A stretch of 64,000 nucleotides of DNA from JALYOK01 sp963840785 (lineage in GTDB: Bacteria; Pseudomonadota; Gammaproteobacteria; Burkholderiales; JALYOK01): NCBI GenBank assembly GCA_963840785.1, contig CAWJAF010000002.1, positions 47,471 through 111,470 of the forward strand. The letters are read 5' to 3'. Numbering within the stretch: the first letter of the stretch is position 1; each line of letters starts with the position of its first letter. The notes below the pieces were generated by a model, which was not told the DNA's origin, searched no databases, and was given only the letters and a program-made list of their open reading frames with translations. Shown in pieces: positions 39,998 to 48,631 of the stretch. Both the position numbers and the translations under genes were made by a program.

Positions 39998-41722
39998 ATG
40001 ACAACTGTTTCCCCAGCAACTTCATCTCCAGCCATAGAAAGTTTTGCCGCTCTTTTCGAAGAGAGCCACACTCATCAAGAAATGAGCATTGGCGAGGTGA
40101 TCACCGCCGAAGTTATTTCCATCGACGCCAATATGGTGATCGTAAACGCCGGATTGAAATCCGAAAGCTTGATTCCGATTGAGGAATTCAAAAATGATCG
40201 CGGCGAATTGGAAGTCAAGCCCGGCGATTTCGTTAAAGTCGCGATAGACGCATTTGACGACGGCTATGGCTCAACGAAGTTATCGCGCGACAAAGCTAAG
40301 CGTCTGGCAGCGTGGACGGATCTGGACGAGGCGTTGGAAAAAGGTACGATCGTGCAAGGTATGGTCAACGGCAAGGTCAAAGGCGGCTTGACGGTGATGA
40401 TTAACGGCATTCGCGCGTTCTTGCCGGGCTCGTTGGTGGATATTCGCCCCGTTAAAGATACGACACCGTACGAGAATAAGGAGATGGAGTTTAAGGTTAT
40501 TAAACTCGATCGTAAGCGCAATAACGTGGTGGTATCACGCCGTGCCGTGATGGAAGCTGCGCAGGGCGTTGAGCGTCAAAGTCTGTTGGAGAGTTTGCAA
40601 GAAGGTTCGATCGTTAAGGGTATTGTTAAAAACATCACCGACTACGGCGCGTTCGTTGATTTGGGCGGCATTGATGGTTTGTTGCATATCACGGATCTGG
40701 CTTGGCGTCGCGTTAAACATCCGTCAGAAGTGTTGACGGTTGGCGATGAAGTCGAAGCCAAAGTACTTAAGTTCGATCAAGAAAAGAATCGTGTTTCCCT
40801 CGGTCTCAAACAGCTTGGCGAAGATCCATGGGTGGGCTTGGGTCGTCGTTATCCGCAGGGCACACGCTTGTTCGGCAAAGTCACGAACCTCACCGACTAC
40901 GGTGCGTTTGTTGAAATCGAGCAGGGCATCGAAGGCTTGGTTCACGTTTCCGAAATGGATTGGACTAATAAAAACGTTCATCCTTCCAAGGTTGTTCAAC
41001 TTGGGGATGAAGTTGAAGTGATGATTCTCGAGATCGACGAAGAGCGTCGCCGTATTTCGCTCGGCATGAAACAATGCCAGCCAAACCCTTGGGAAGATTT
41101 TTATGCCAATTCCAAGAAGGGCGATCGTGTTGCTGGTCAAATCAAATCGATTACTGACTTCGGTGTGTTCATTGGTTTGAATGGCGGCATCGACGGCCTG
41201 GTGCACCTCTCGGATCTTTCTTGGACACAAACCGGGGAAGAAGCCGTGCGTGGCTATAAGAAGGGTGACGAAGTAGAGGCCGTGGTATTGGCGATAGATG
41301 TCGAGCGCGAGCGCATTTCGCTGGGCATCAAGCAAATGAGCGGTGATCCGTTTAGCGTATTCGTCACCAATCACGACAAGGGACATATCATCAAAGGTAT
41401 CGTCAAGACGCTTGATGCCAAGGGTGCGATGATTCAAATCGAGCCCGATGTCGAAGGTTACTTGCGTGCTTCGGAAATTTCCCGAGACAAAGTTGAAGAT
41501 ATCCGTACGCGCTTAAAAGAAGGCGATGAAGTGGAAGCAGTTATCGTCAATATCGATCGCAAGAATCGCAGCATTAATCTTTCGGTAAAAGCGAAAGATA
41601 CGGCTGAAGAAAATGCGGCAGTTCAGAAGTTCGCGGCTGAAAGCCCGAACAACGCGGGGACGACTAACTTAGGTGCGCTGCTCAAGGCTAAGTTGGAAAA
41701 CAAAGGTAGCGATCAAGAATAA
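39998..41722 (+). CDS. rpsA: 30S ribosomal protein S1
   Basis: 574 residues with six S1 repeats at about 34-100, 120-180, 205-273, 290-360, 377-445 and 463-530. Repeats 3-6 start with the motif DYGAFVDLGGIDGLLHITD and its variants. S1 binds mRNA leaders and aids initiation on structured messages. Its own mRNA is autoregulated in E. coli; here the 94-base leader after cmk is T-rich and has no strong Shine-Dalgarno, consistent with that mode, but this is only inference. The frame is clean. Confidence 0.97.
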   Translation: MTTVSPATSSPAIESFAALFEESHTHQEMSIGEVITAEVISIDANMVIVNAGLKSESLIPIEEFKNDRGELEVKPGDFVKVAIDAFDDGYGSTKLSRDKAKRLAAWTDLDEALEKGTIVQGMVNGKVKGGLTVMINGIRAFLPGSLVDIRPVKDTTPYENKEMEFKVIKLDRKRNNVVVSRRAVMEAAQGVERQSLLESLQEGSIVKGIVKNITDYGAFVDLGGIDGLLHITDLAWRRVKHPSEVLTVGDEVEAKVLKFDQEKNRVSLGLKQLGEDPWVGLGRRYPQGTRLFGKVTNLTDYGAFVEIEQGIEGLVHVSEMDWTNKNVHPSKVVQLGDEVEVMILEIDEERRRISLGMKQCQPNPWEDFYANSKKGDRVAGQIKSITDFGVFIGLNGGIDGLVHLSDLSWTQTGEEAVRGYKKGDEVEAVVLAIDVERERISLGIKQMSGDPFSVFVTNHDKGHIIKGIVKTLDAKGAMIQIEPDVEGYLRASEISRDKVEDIRTRLKEGDEVEAVIVNIDRKNRSINLSVKAKDTAEENAAVQKFAAESPNNAGTTNLGALLKAKLENKGSDQE

Positions 41723-41732
41723 AGGAATAGCG

Positions 41733-42032
41733 ATGACCAAGTCTGAGCTTATCAATTTGTTGGCAGGTCGGTTTACACAGTTAGTCGCAAAAGACGCAGA
41801 ACTAGCGGTTAAGACGGTTCTGGACGCCATGGCCATTAGTTTGGCTCAGGGTGACCGCATTGAGATTCGCGGTTTCGGAAGTTTTGGTTTGAACTACCGC
41901 CCACCGCGCACCGGGCGCAATCCCAAGACCGGCGACAAGGTTCAGGTGCCGGAAAAATACGTCCCGCACTTCAAAGCTGGCAAGGAATTACGCGACCGTG
42001 TCGATTCGCTTGAAGATATCAAGCCTATTTAA
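41733..42032 (+). CDS. ihfB: Integration host factor beta subunit
   Basis: 99 residues from ATG 41733, with AAAGGAAT just upstream. IHF is a heterodimer that bends DNA sharply. MTKSELINLLAGRF, IEIRGFGSFGLNYR and the beta-arm PPRTGRNPKTGDKVQVPEKY with its intercalating proline are diagnostic of IhfB. It sits 10 bases after rpsA, as in most proteobacteria, and is followed by a terminator. Confidence 0.96.
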   Translation: MTKSELINLLAGRFTQLVAKDAELAVKTVLDAMAISLAQGDRIEIRGFGSFGLNYRPPRTGRNPKTGDKVQVPEKYVPHFKAGKELRDRVDSLEDIKPI

Positions 42033-42050
42033 GGCCGTGAAATAAAGATA

Positions 42051-42085
42051 AAGGCGGCGCGTCGGATAGATGTGCCGCTTTTTTA
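42051..42085 (+). terminator. Terminator after ihfB
   Basis: GGCGGCGC and GTGCCGC flank a short loop and are followed by a run of six T (GCTTTTTTATTA). It lies 18 bases after the ihfB stop and closes the gyrA-to-ihfB series. The stem has one mismatch. Confidence 0.75.
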
Positions 42086-42153
42086 TTATATTCGGGAGCG
42101 AATCGCCGGCAATAGTTGATATACTTAGTTCGAACTTCTACAGATAGCAATCC

Positions 42154-42474
42154 ATGGGATTCATACTTCGGCTTATCAGGATTGCGGTCATGTTCGTGGT
42201 GTTCGCGATTTTATTGGTGTTCGCCATCGGCAACTCCGGCCTGATCGATATCAAATTCCTTACCTATCAACGTACCGCGCCGCTGGTACTGGTGTTATTC
42301 GTTTTTTTGGTTATGGGTGTGATCGTTGGACTGCTTGCGCTCACGGGTCCGCTATATCGTCAACGCCGCCAAATTCAGCAGCTCAAACGAGATATCAAAT
42401 TGCAAGAACAAATCAGAACTAACCAAAAGCCGCCCGTGGAGATCGATCCGATCGTGACCATGCCGCCCGGCTAG
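42154..42474 (+). CDS. lapA: LPS assembly protein LapA (DUF1049)
   Basis: 106 residues with two transmembrane segments (AVMFVVFAILLVFAIGNSG and LVLVLFVFLVMGVIVGLLAL), then a basic coiled-coil tail (RQRRQIQQLKRDIKLQEQI). This is the LapA/YciS layout. With LapB it controls LPS synthesis by regulating LpxC turnover in enterobacteria. It lies 32 bases before lapB. Confidence 0.9.
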   Translation: MGFILRLIRIAVMFVVFAILLVFAIGNSGLIDIKFLTYQRTAPLVLVLFVFLVMGVIVGLLALTGPLYRQRRQIQQLKRDIKLQEQIRTNQKPPVEIDPIVTMPPG

Positions 42475-42506
42475 TCGATCGAATTTTTAGAAAACTTCGC
42501 GCGCGC

Positions 42507-43685
42507 ATGGAATTTCAGTCTTGGTGGCTACTCGGTTTCCCGCTGTTTTTTGGGCTGGGTTGGCTTGCCGCGCGAATCGATTTGAAATATGTATTGACCG
42601 AATCGCGCACCCTTCCGGCATCCTATTTTAAAGGGCTAAATTTCCTGTTAAATGAACAGCCCGATAAGGCAATCGAGGCGTTCATCGAAGTTGCGCGTGC
42701 TGACCAACAAACCGTCGAATTGCATTTTGCGCTGGGTAGTTTATTTCGCCGACGCGGCGAAATCGAGCGGGCGATTCGTATGCATCAAAACTTGGTCAAT
42801 CGAGTCGATCTTAGCAACGAACAAAAAACCCAAGCACTGTACGAACTTGCCCAGGACTTCCTCAAAGGCGGTTTGCTCGACCGCGCGGAAGAAATTTTTT
42901 CAGATTTGCGCAAATCGCACTATCAAGAATCCGCATTGAGGTCTTTGCTACACATTTATGTTGTAGAGAAAGATTGGTTCAAGGCCATTGGCGTTGCGCA
43001 AGAGTTAGAGAAACTTTCGACCGATAGTTATCAAAAAGAAATAGCCAACTATTATTGCGAACTTGCAGCATTTGAGCGCGCACATTCGCGAACCGAGCAA
43101 GCTCGCGAGTACCTCGAGCAAGCGCTCAACGCCAATCGAAAATGTGTGCGGGCAAATCTCTTGCTGGGCGAATGGTCCGCGCGCGAGGGCAATCAAGAGC
43201 TAGCCATTGATATTTGGAAGCGGATTGAAGGGCAAAATCCGGCGTATCTGTTTCTTATTGCCGACAAGCTCCTGGAAAGCTATCGCGCACTAGGGAAAAC
43301 CCAAGAGGGATTGAATTTGTTGCGCGGATTTCAGGAACGTTATCCGGCGCTTGATTTATTGAACGCCGCGTTTCAGGCGACACTTGAAACTGAGGGTGTC
43401 GAGAAAGCGTATCGCTTAGTTAGGGACGATCTTCGTCGCAATCCGAGTCTACTTGGGTTGGATAAATTTCTCGAAGCACAAGAGATCGATGCGCCGCCGG
43501 AAAAGCGTGCAGATCTGCAACTGATCAAAAGCTTGGTGCAAAGCTATGCCGGCCGATTGGCGATTTATCAATGTGAAACCTGTGGCTTTAAAGCGAAGCA
43601 ATTTTATTGGCACTGTCCGGCTTGCGGCGGGTGGGAAACCTATCCGCCGCGCCGCAATGCTGAATTGGAAATCCAGCGCGGATGA
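42507..43685 (+). CDS. lapB: LPS assembly protein LapB (TPR, rubredoxin-like)
   Basis: 392 residues. An N-terminal membrane anchor (WWLLGFPLFFGLGWLAARID) is followed by about nine tetratricopeptide repeats (YFKGLNFLLNEQPDKAIEAF first). The C-terminus is a rubredoxin-like metal knot, YQCETCGF...WHCPACGGW. LapB is an adaptor for FtsH proteolysis of LpxC and a scaffold for LPS enzymes. Its position before ugd-hldE-hldD keeps LPS genes together. Confidence 0.94.
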   Translation: MEFQSWWLLGFPLFFGLGWLAARIDLKYVLTESRTLPASYFKGLNFLLNEQPDKAIEAFIEVARADQQTVELHFALGSLFRRRGEIERAIRMHQNLVNRVDLSNEQKTQALYELAQDFLKGGLLDRAEEIFSDLRKSHYQESALRSLLHIYVVEKDWFKAIGVAQELEKLSTDSYQKEIANYYCELAAFERAHSRTEQAREYLEQALNANRKCVRANLLLGEWSAREGNQELAIDIWKRIEGQNPAYLFLIADKLLESYRALGKTQEGLNLLRGFQERYPALDLLNAAFQATLETEGVEKAYRLVRDDLRRNPSLLGLDKFLEAQEIDAPPEKRADLQLIKSLVQSYAGRLAIYQCETCGFKAKQFYWHCPACGGWETYPPRRNAELEIQRG

Positions 43686-43727
43686 ACGTCGCAATGATTG
43701 ATCCCAAAATAATTAAGGAATGAATAA

Positions 43728-45060
43728 ATGAAGATTACCGTGATTGGGACGGGCTACGTGGGCCTAGTCAGCGGCACCTGTCTTGCGGACGTTGGCAATG
43801 ACGTTCTTTGCCTTGATGTCGACCAACGTAAAATAGATTCGTTGCTCAGTGGCATCATTCCGATTTTCGAACCTGGTCTTGAAGACATGGTTCGGCGCAA
43901 TGTTCAGGCTGGCCGCTTAAAATTTACCACCGATGTCGCGGCAGCCACGTCATTCGGACAAATTCAGTTTATCGCCGTCGGCACGCCGCCAGACGAAGAC
44001 GGTTCTGCCGATTTGAAGTATGTGACGGCAGCCGCGCGTGCGATTGGCCGTCACATGAGCGAAACAAAGATCATTGTTGATAAATCGACTGTCCCGGTGG
44101 GCACAGCGGATCTGGTGCGTAAAGCCGTTGCCGAGGAGTTGGAGCGGCGTGGCGAGAAAATTTCTTTTAGCGTAGTTTCTAATCCCGAGTTCCTCAAAGA
44201 AGGCGCAGCGCTTGAGGATTTTATGAAGCCGGATCGAATTGTCATCGGCGCAGACGATGAGCAAGCGATCAAGGCGATGCGCGCGCTCTATGCGCCGTTT
44301 CAGCGCAATCATGAACGCATCATGTTCATGGATGTGCGTTCGGCGGAATTGACTAAGTATGCTGCGAATGCGATGCTAGCCACGCGCATTTCGTTCATGA
44401 ACGAATTGGCATTGCTTATCCGAACGGTCTAGGCGCGGATATCGAACACGTGCGCCGCGGCATCGGTTCGGATCCGCGCATCGGTTATGATTTTCTGTAT
44501 CCCGGCTGTGGTTATGGCGGTTCATGTTTTCCCAAAGGATGTCAAGCGCTTGCAGCGAACCGGCCGCGACAATGGCCAAGAGTTGCATATTCTTACCGCG
44601 GTCGAACGCGTCAACGAATTGCAAAAAGAAGTGCTGCTCGAACAAAATATCGAAGCGATTTAATCGCGATCTCAAAGGGACGGCATTTCGCGATTTGGGG
44701 TCTAGCGTTTAAGCCAAATACCGACGATATGCGTGAGGCGCCGAGCCGTGTCCTGATTGACGGCCTGTGGAAGAGAGGTGCGACCGTGACGGCTTACGAT
44801 CCCGTTGCAATGGAAGAAGCTGAGCGCATTTACGGCACGGATGCACGCATTCGTTACGCCGGTACGCCAACTGCCGCGCTCGATTGGTGCAGACGCGCTG
44901 GTGATCGTGACTGAGTGGAAAGTTTTTCGCAGCCCGGATTTCGGCAATATCAAATCCTAATTAAGCAGCCGGTTATTTTCGATGGACGAAATTTGTACGA
45001 TCCCGCGTTCGGTAAAAGAGTGAGGGTATCGAATATTATCCGATCGGACGCAAGGTGTAA
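43728..45060 (+). CDS. ugd: UDP-glucose 6-dehydrogenase (frameshifted)
   Basis: Converts UDP-glucose to UDP-glucuronate for LPS or capsule. Residues 1-229 are clean (ITVIGTGYVGLVSGTCLADV; VDKSTVPVGTADLVRKAV; SNPEFLKEGAALEDFMKPDR). Shifts follow near 44415, 44540 (catalytic Cys in GYGGSCFPK, then KDVKRLQRTGRDNGQELH), 44660, 44890, 44960 and 45020. Downstream motifs FAIWGLAFKPNTDDMREAPS and ALVIVTEWKVFRSPDF are recognisable. The corrected C-terminus GIEYYPIGRKV ends in TAA at 45058-45060, overlapping the hldE ATG. Confidence 0.88.
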
Positions 45061-45994
45061 TGGTTATTCCTGAATTTCAATTCAGCGCGGGTTTTGGTGG
45101 TCGGCGATGTCATGCTCGATCGTTATTGGTTCGGCGAGGTGACTCGCATTTCGCCCGAAGCGCCGGTGCCGGTCGTTCACATTCAAAGTACTGAAGAACG
45201 TCCCGGTGGCGCGGCCAACGTCGCGCGCGGCGCCGCGGCGCTTAGGCGCGCAGGCGACCATGCTCGCGGTGGTCGGGCGCCGATGAGGCGGCGAAGCAAC
45301 TGGAGAATTTGTTGCAGAAATCCAATGTCAAACTGTTTTCCAGCAAGATGCGGAACTTGCAGACGACGGTCAAGTTGCGCGTGATCGGCCGGCAACAACA
45401 ATTGCTGCGCTTGGATTTCGAAACGCCGCCAAGCCACGACGTGTTGCTCTCGAAGCTCGAAGATTTGCTGCCGCACTTGTGACAAACCGACGTCGTGATT
45501 TTGTCGGACTATGGCAAAGGTGGTCTCGCCCACATCGAGCGCATGATTGCGCTATGCAACGCAGCCAGAAAAGCCGGTGTTGGTGGATCCCAAGGGAAGC
45601 GATTTCGTGCGCTACAAAAACGCGACATTCTTACGCCGAATAAATCGGAATTCAAAGCGGTTGTCGGAAGTTGGAAATCGGAAGATGAAATGACGGAAAA
45701 AGCACAAGCGTTACGCGCTTCGCTCAATTTGACGGCACTGCTCGTTACCCGCTCGGAAGAAGGTATGACGCTTTATCCAGATGGCGATGTGTTTCAATAT
45801 GCCGACGCAAGCGCGCGAGGTGTTCGACGTCAGCGGCGCGGGCGATACGGTCATTGCGTCCCTGGGCGTGATGTTGGCAAGTGGCTCGGATTTGGTCGAT
45901 GCCGTGCGATTGGCGAACCGTGCGGCCGGCATCGTCGTTGGAAAACTCGGCACGGCCGTGGTCGAGCGCGCACGAGTTGATGGAGAACACTTAA
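45060..45994 (+). CDS. hldE: Heptose-7-phosphate kinase (frameshifted, one in-frame TGA)
   Basis: PfkB-family kinase of ADP-heptose synthesis for the LPS core; only the kinase domain (RfaE1) is encoded, with no adenylyltransferase domain. Motifs are VLVVGDVMLDRYWFGEVTRI, RPGGAANVARGAAA, VVILSDYGKGGL and the PfkB signature DVSGAGDTVIASLGVM. Shifts occur near 45083, 45245, 45280, 45585, 45630, 45815 and 45970. A TGA at 45480-45482 interrupts LPHL/QTDVVI in frame and is best explained as one wrong base. With the last shift corrected the protein ends AELMENT-stop, overlapping hldD as TAATG. Confidence 0.8.
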
Positions 45995-47028
45995 TGTATA
46001 TTGTCGTCACCGGCGCGGCAGGATTCGTCGGCGCCAATCTCGTCAAAGCGCTTAAACGCGCGCGGCAAAACCAACATCATCGCTGTCGATAATCTGAGCC
46101 GTTCTGAGAAATTTCAGAAATTTAGTCGATTGCCAAATCGCCGACTATTTCGATAAAGAAGAATTTATTCAGATCGATCGCCGATCATCAATTCGCTGGC
46201 GATGTCGAGATGATTTTTCATCAAGGCGCATGCTCCGACACGATGGAGACCGACGGCCGCTACATGATGCAAAACAATTATCGATATTCAGTCGAGCTAC
46301 TCGATTTTTGCCAAGATCAATCGATTCCTTTTATTTATGCATCGTCAGCCGCGGTGTATGGCGCAGGAACGGTCTTCAAGGAAAGTCCCGAATTCGAATC
46401 GCCGCTAAACGTTTATGGTTATTCGAAATTATTGTTCGATCAACATGTGCGCAGCCGTGCTCGCGAGTTTCGTTCGCAAGTTGTCGGTATGCGTTACTTC
46501 AACGTATATGGTCCGCGCGAAGCGCATAAACAGCGCATGGCGTCAGTCGCGTTTCATTTATTTCAATCAGTTTAAAAAAGACAAAAAAGTCCGCTTGTTC
46601 GAAGGCGCTGAAGGCTACGCCGACGGCGAGCAACTGCGCGATTTCATTTCCGTAGAAGACGTCATCAACGTCAATTTATTTTTCCACGATCATCCCGAGC
46701 GCTCCGGCATTTACAACGTCGGTACCGGCGCATGCCAAACATTTAACGACGTCGCCGTGGCCACCGTTAATACTTGCCGTGCGCAACAAGGCCAGTCCGC
46801 GTTGACCATTGGCCGAAATTCGCGCACAAGGGTTTCATCGAATACATTGCATTTCCCGAAGCGTTGCGTGGCAAATATCAAAGCTTCACGCAAGCCGATA
46901 ATAGCGCACTGCGCAAGGCCGGTTACGACTCTCCGTTTCTCACGGTCGAACAAGGTGTCGACGCGCTACATGGCGCCAATTGGAAAGCGAAAAACCCGTT
47001 GCCTAATCAGGCGCGGGGATTACAGTGA
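45994..47028 (+). CDS. hldD: ADP-L-glycero-D-manno-heptose 6-epimerase (frameshifted)
   Basis: SDR-family epimerase finishing ADP-heptose for the LPS inner core. Start ATG 45994: YIVVTGAAGFVGANLVKAL. Shifts near 46055, 46110, 46170, 46555 and 46815. Active-site motifs: FHQGACSDTMETDGRYMM, YASSAAVYGAG, YGYSKLLFDQHV (YxxxK), RYFNVYGPREAHKQRMASVA, EQLRDFISVEDVINVNLFF. It ends KNPLPNQARGLQ at 47028. The apparent fusion with hldE in the raw frame is an artefact of the shift at the end of hldE. Confidence 0.85.
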
Positions 47029-47106
47029 TATCGCAGTCTTGGTCTCAATCGTCTCGCGCTGCGTAGTTGCGATGACATCAATCAACTATCTACTTAGGGA
47101 GTGACG

Positions 47107-47379
47107 ATGAAGAAGCTGCTATCGATATTTGTTTCGCTACTGCGTCATGTTGTAGCGGCGAGTTTTGCGGTGGATTTAAATAAAGCCACGCAAGCCGAGC
47201 TCGAAGCACTGAAGGGAATCGGCGAAGTTAAAGCAAAAGCAATCATCGATTACCGCACCAAGAACGGCCCGTTCAAATCCGCCGACGATTTGGATAAAGT
47301 AAAAGGCGTTGGCAAAGGCATCATCGCGAAGGTCGGCGGCGACTTGACCATCGACGGCAAAGCCATTGGGCATGCCTAG
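47107..47379 (+). CDS. ComEA-like helix-hairpin-helix protein
   Basis: 90 residues. A signal-like N-terminus (LLSIFVSLLRHVVAASFA) is followed by two HhH motifs: DLNKATQAELEALKGIGEVK and DLDKVKGVGKGIIAKVGGDL. ComEA proteins bind incoming DNA in the periplasm during transformation. A stop ends the frame at 47379, but a one-base change would continue into a Lys/Ala-rich tail (to about 47523), as many betaproteobacterial homologues have. Location between hldD and cysM is a known betaproteobacterial arrangement. Confidence 0.8.
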   Translation: MKKLLSIFVSLLRHVVAASFAVDLNKATQAELEALKGIGEVKAKAIIDYRTKNGPFKSADDLDKVKGVGKGIIAKVGGDLTIDGKAIGHA

Positions 47380-47539
47380 CGGCAGGCGACAAACCGATGA
47401 AAAGAAAACTGGCAAAGCCAAGAAAGACGACAGGAGTCCGGCGCCCGCCGCCGCGGCGGCCGCCGCTGCCCGCCGACGACGAAAGCAGTGAAGAAAGCAG
47501 AAGAAGAAAAAAGAATCAGAATAAGCACTGCTGAAAAGC

Positions 47540-47612
47540 CGCGCCAGTATTGGCTCGTGGCGCATGCCATTGCTGAGAGCCGCACGGCATTGCCTCTCAG
47601 GCCATCGTGTTT
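47540..47612. repeat. Dispersed repeat copy 4
   Basis: On the minus strand it reads GAGAGGCAATGCCGTGCGGC and then ATGCGCCACGAGCC. The latter 14 bases are identical in copy 3 at about 24.65 kb. It sits between comEA and the terminator before cysM. Confidence 0.6.
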
Positions 47613-47631
47613 TTTTAATATTGGTAGTGCG

Positions 47632-47661
47632 AAAACCCCGCTGGTGCGCCAGCGGGGTTTT
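47632..47661. terminator. Strong bidirectional terminator before cysM
   Basis: A perfect 13-bp stem AAAACCCCGCTGG/CCAGCGGGGTTTT with a TGCG loop. On the plus strand it is followed by TTTTGTTT, on the minus strand by AAAA-derived T residues. It insulates the LPS/comEA series from cysM. Confidence 0.93.
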
Positions 47662-47735
47662 GTTTAAATGCGATTGAAAAGCCCGCAATGCCCTATGCGA
47701 TAATTCTGCATTCTAGTTGTTTCATATCATTCCGC

Positions 47736-48623
47736 ATGTACAAAACTCTAGAAGATTTCGTCGGCGAAACGCCGCTGGTGCGCTTGCAACGCATTCCCGG
47801 CGACACCAGCAATGTCCTTCTCGCCAAATTGGAAGGTAACAATCCAGCGGGTTCGGTGAAGGATCGCCCCGCGTTGTCGATGATCGTTCACGCGGAAAAG
47901 CGCGGCGCCATCAAGCCGGGCGATACGCTAATCGAAGCCACCAGCGGCAACACCGGCATTGCGCTGGCGATGGCGGCAGCGATGCGCGGTTACAAAATGA
48001 TTTTGATCATGCCGGAAAATCAAAGCCTGGAACGGCGCCAGACCATGCGCGCGTTCGGCGCCGAACTCGTGTTGGTTTCGAAAGCCGGCGGCATGGAGCA
48101 AGCACGCGATGTCGCGGAAAAAATGCAAGCGGAAGGCAAGGGTGTGATTTTCGATCAGTTTGCCAATCCTGATAATCCACTGTCACACTACGAAGGTACC
48201 GGTCCGGAAATTTGGCGCGATACGCAAGGCAAAGTCACGCATTTCGTCGCGACGATGGGAACGACCGGAACCATCATGGGCACTTCGCGATTTCTGAAAG
48301 AGAAAAATCCCGCGATTCAAATCATCGGCGTGCATCCGAAAGACGGCGCAAACGTGCCCGGCATTCGCAAATGGCCGGAGGAATATTTGCCGAAAATTTT
48401 CGAGCGGAGCCGCGTCGATCGTGTGATCGAAGTGAGTCAGCCGGAAGCGGAAGACATGGCGCGACGCTTAGCGCGCGAGGAAGGTATTTTTGCGGGAATT
48501 TCTTCCGGTGGCGGATTGGCGGCCGCGTTGCAAATTTCTGCCGAAGTCAAAAACGCGGTGATCGTTCATGTCGTGTGCGATCGTGGCGATCGTTATCTGT
48601 CGACGGGTGTGTTCCCCGATTAG
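47736..48623 (+). CDS. cysM: Cysteine synthase B
   Basis: 295 residues from ATG 47736; upstream in-frame codons overlap the terminator zone. Fold-type II PLP enzyme making cysteine from O-acetylserine and sulfide or thiosulfate. PLP lysine in NNPAGSVKDRPALSM; phosphate loop EATSGNTGIALAMAAAMRGY; ATMGTTGTIMGTSRFLKE; C-terminal EGIFAGISSGGGLAAAL and DRGDRYLSTGVFPD. The GSVKDRPA variant marks CysM over CysK. Confidence 0.95.
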   Translation: MYKTLEDFVGETPLVRLQRIPGDTSNVLLAKLEGNNPAGSVKDRPALSMIVHAEKRGAIKPGDTLIEATSGNTGIALAMAAAMRGYKMILIMPENQSLERRQTMRAFGAELVLVSKAGGMEQARDVAEKMQAEGKGVIFDQFANPDNPLSHYEGTGPEIWRDTQGKVTHFVATMGTTGTIMGTSRFLKEKNPAIQIIGVHPKDGANVPGIRKWPEEYLPKIFERSRVDRVIEVSQPEAEDMARRLAREEGIFAGISSGGGLAAALQISAEVKNAVIVHVVCDRGDRYLSTGVFPD

Positions 48624-48631
48624 CGGGCCGA

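Noticed and set aside
45480..45482. TGA recoding (selenocysteine or Trp)
   Set aside because: Other genes use TGA as stop here, no selenocysteine element is evident, and the residue at this site is not conserved as Sec or Trp in the family.
45781..46092. Apparent hldE-hldD gene fusion
   Set aside because: A one-base shift near 45970 restores a normal hldE end (AELMENT-stop) overlapping the hldD ATG, so the fusion is an artefact.
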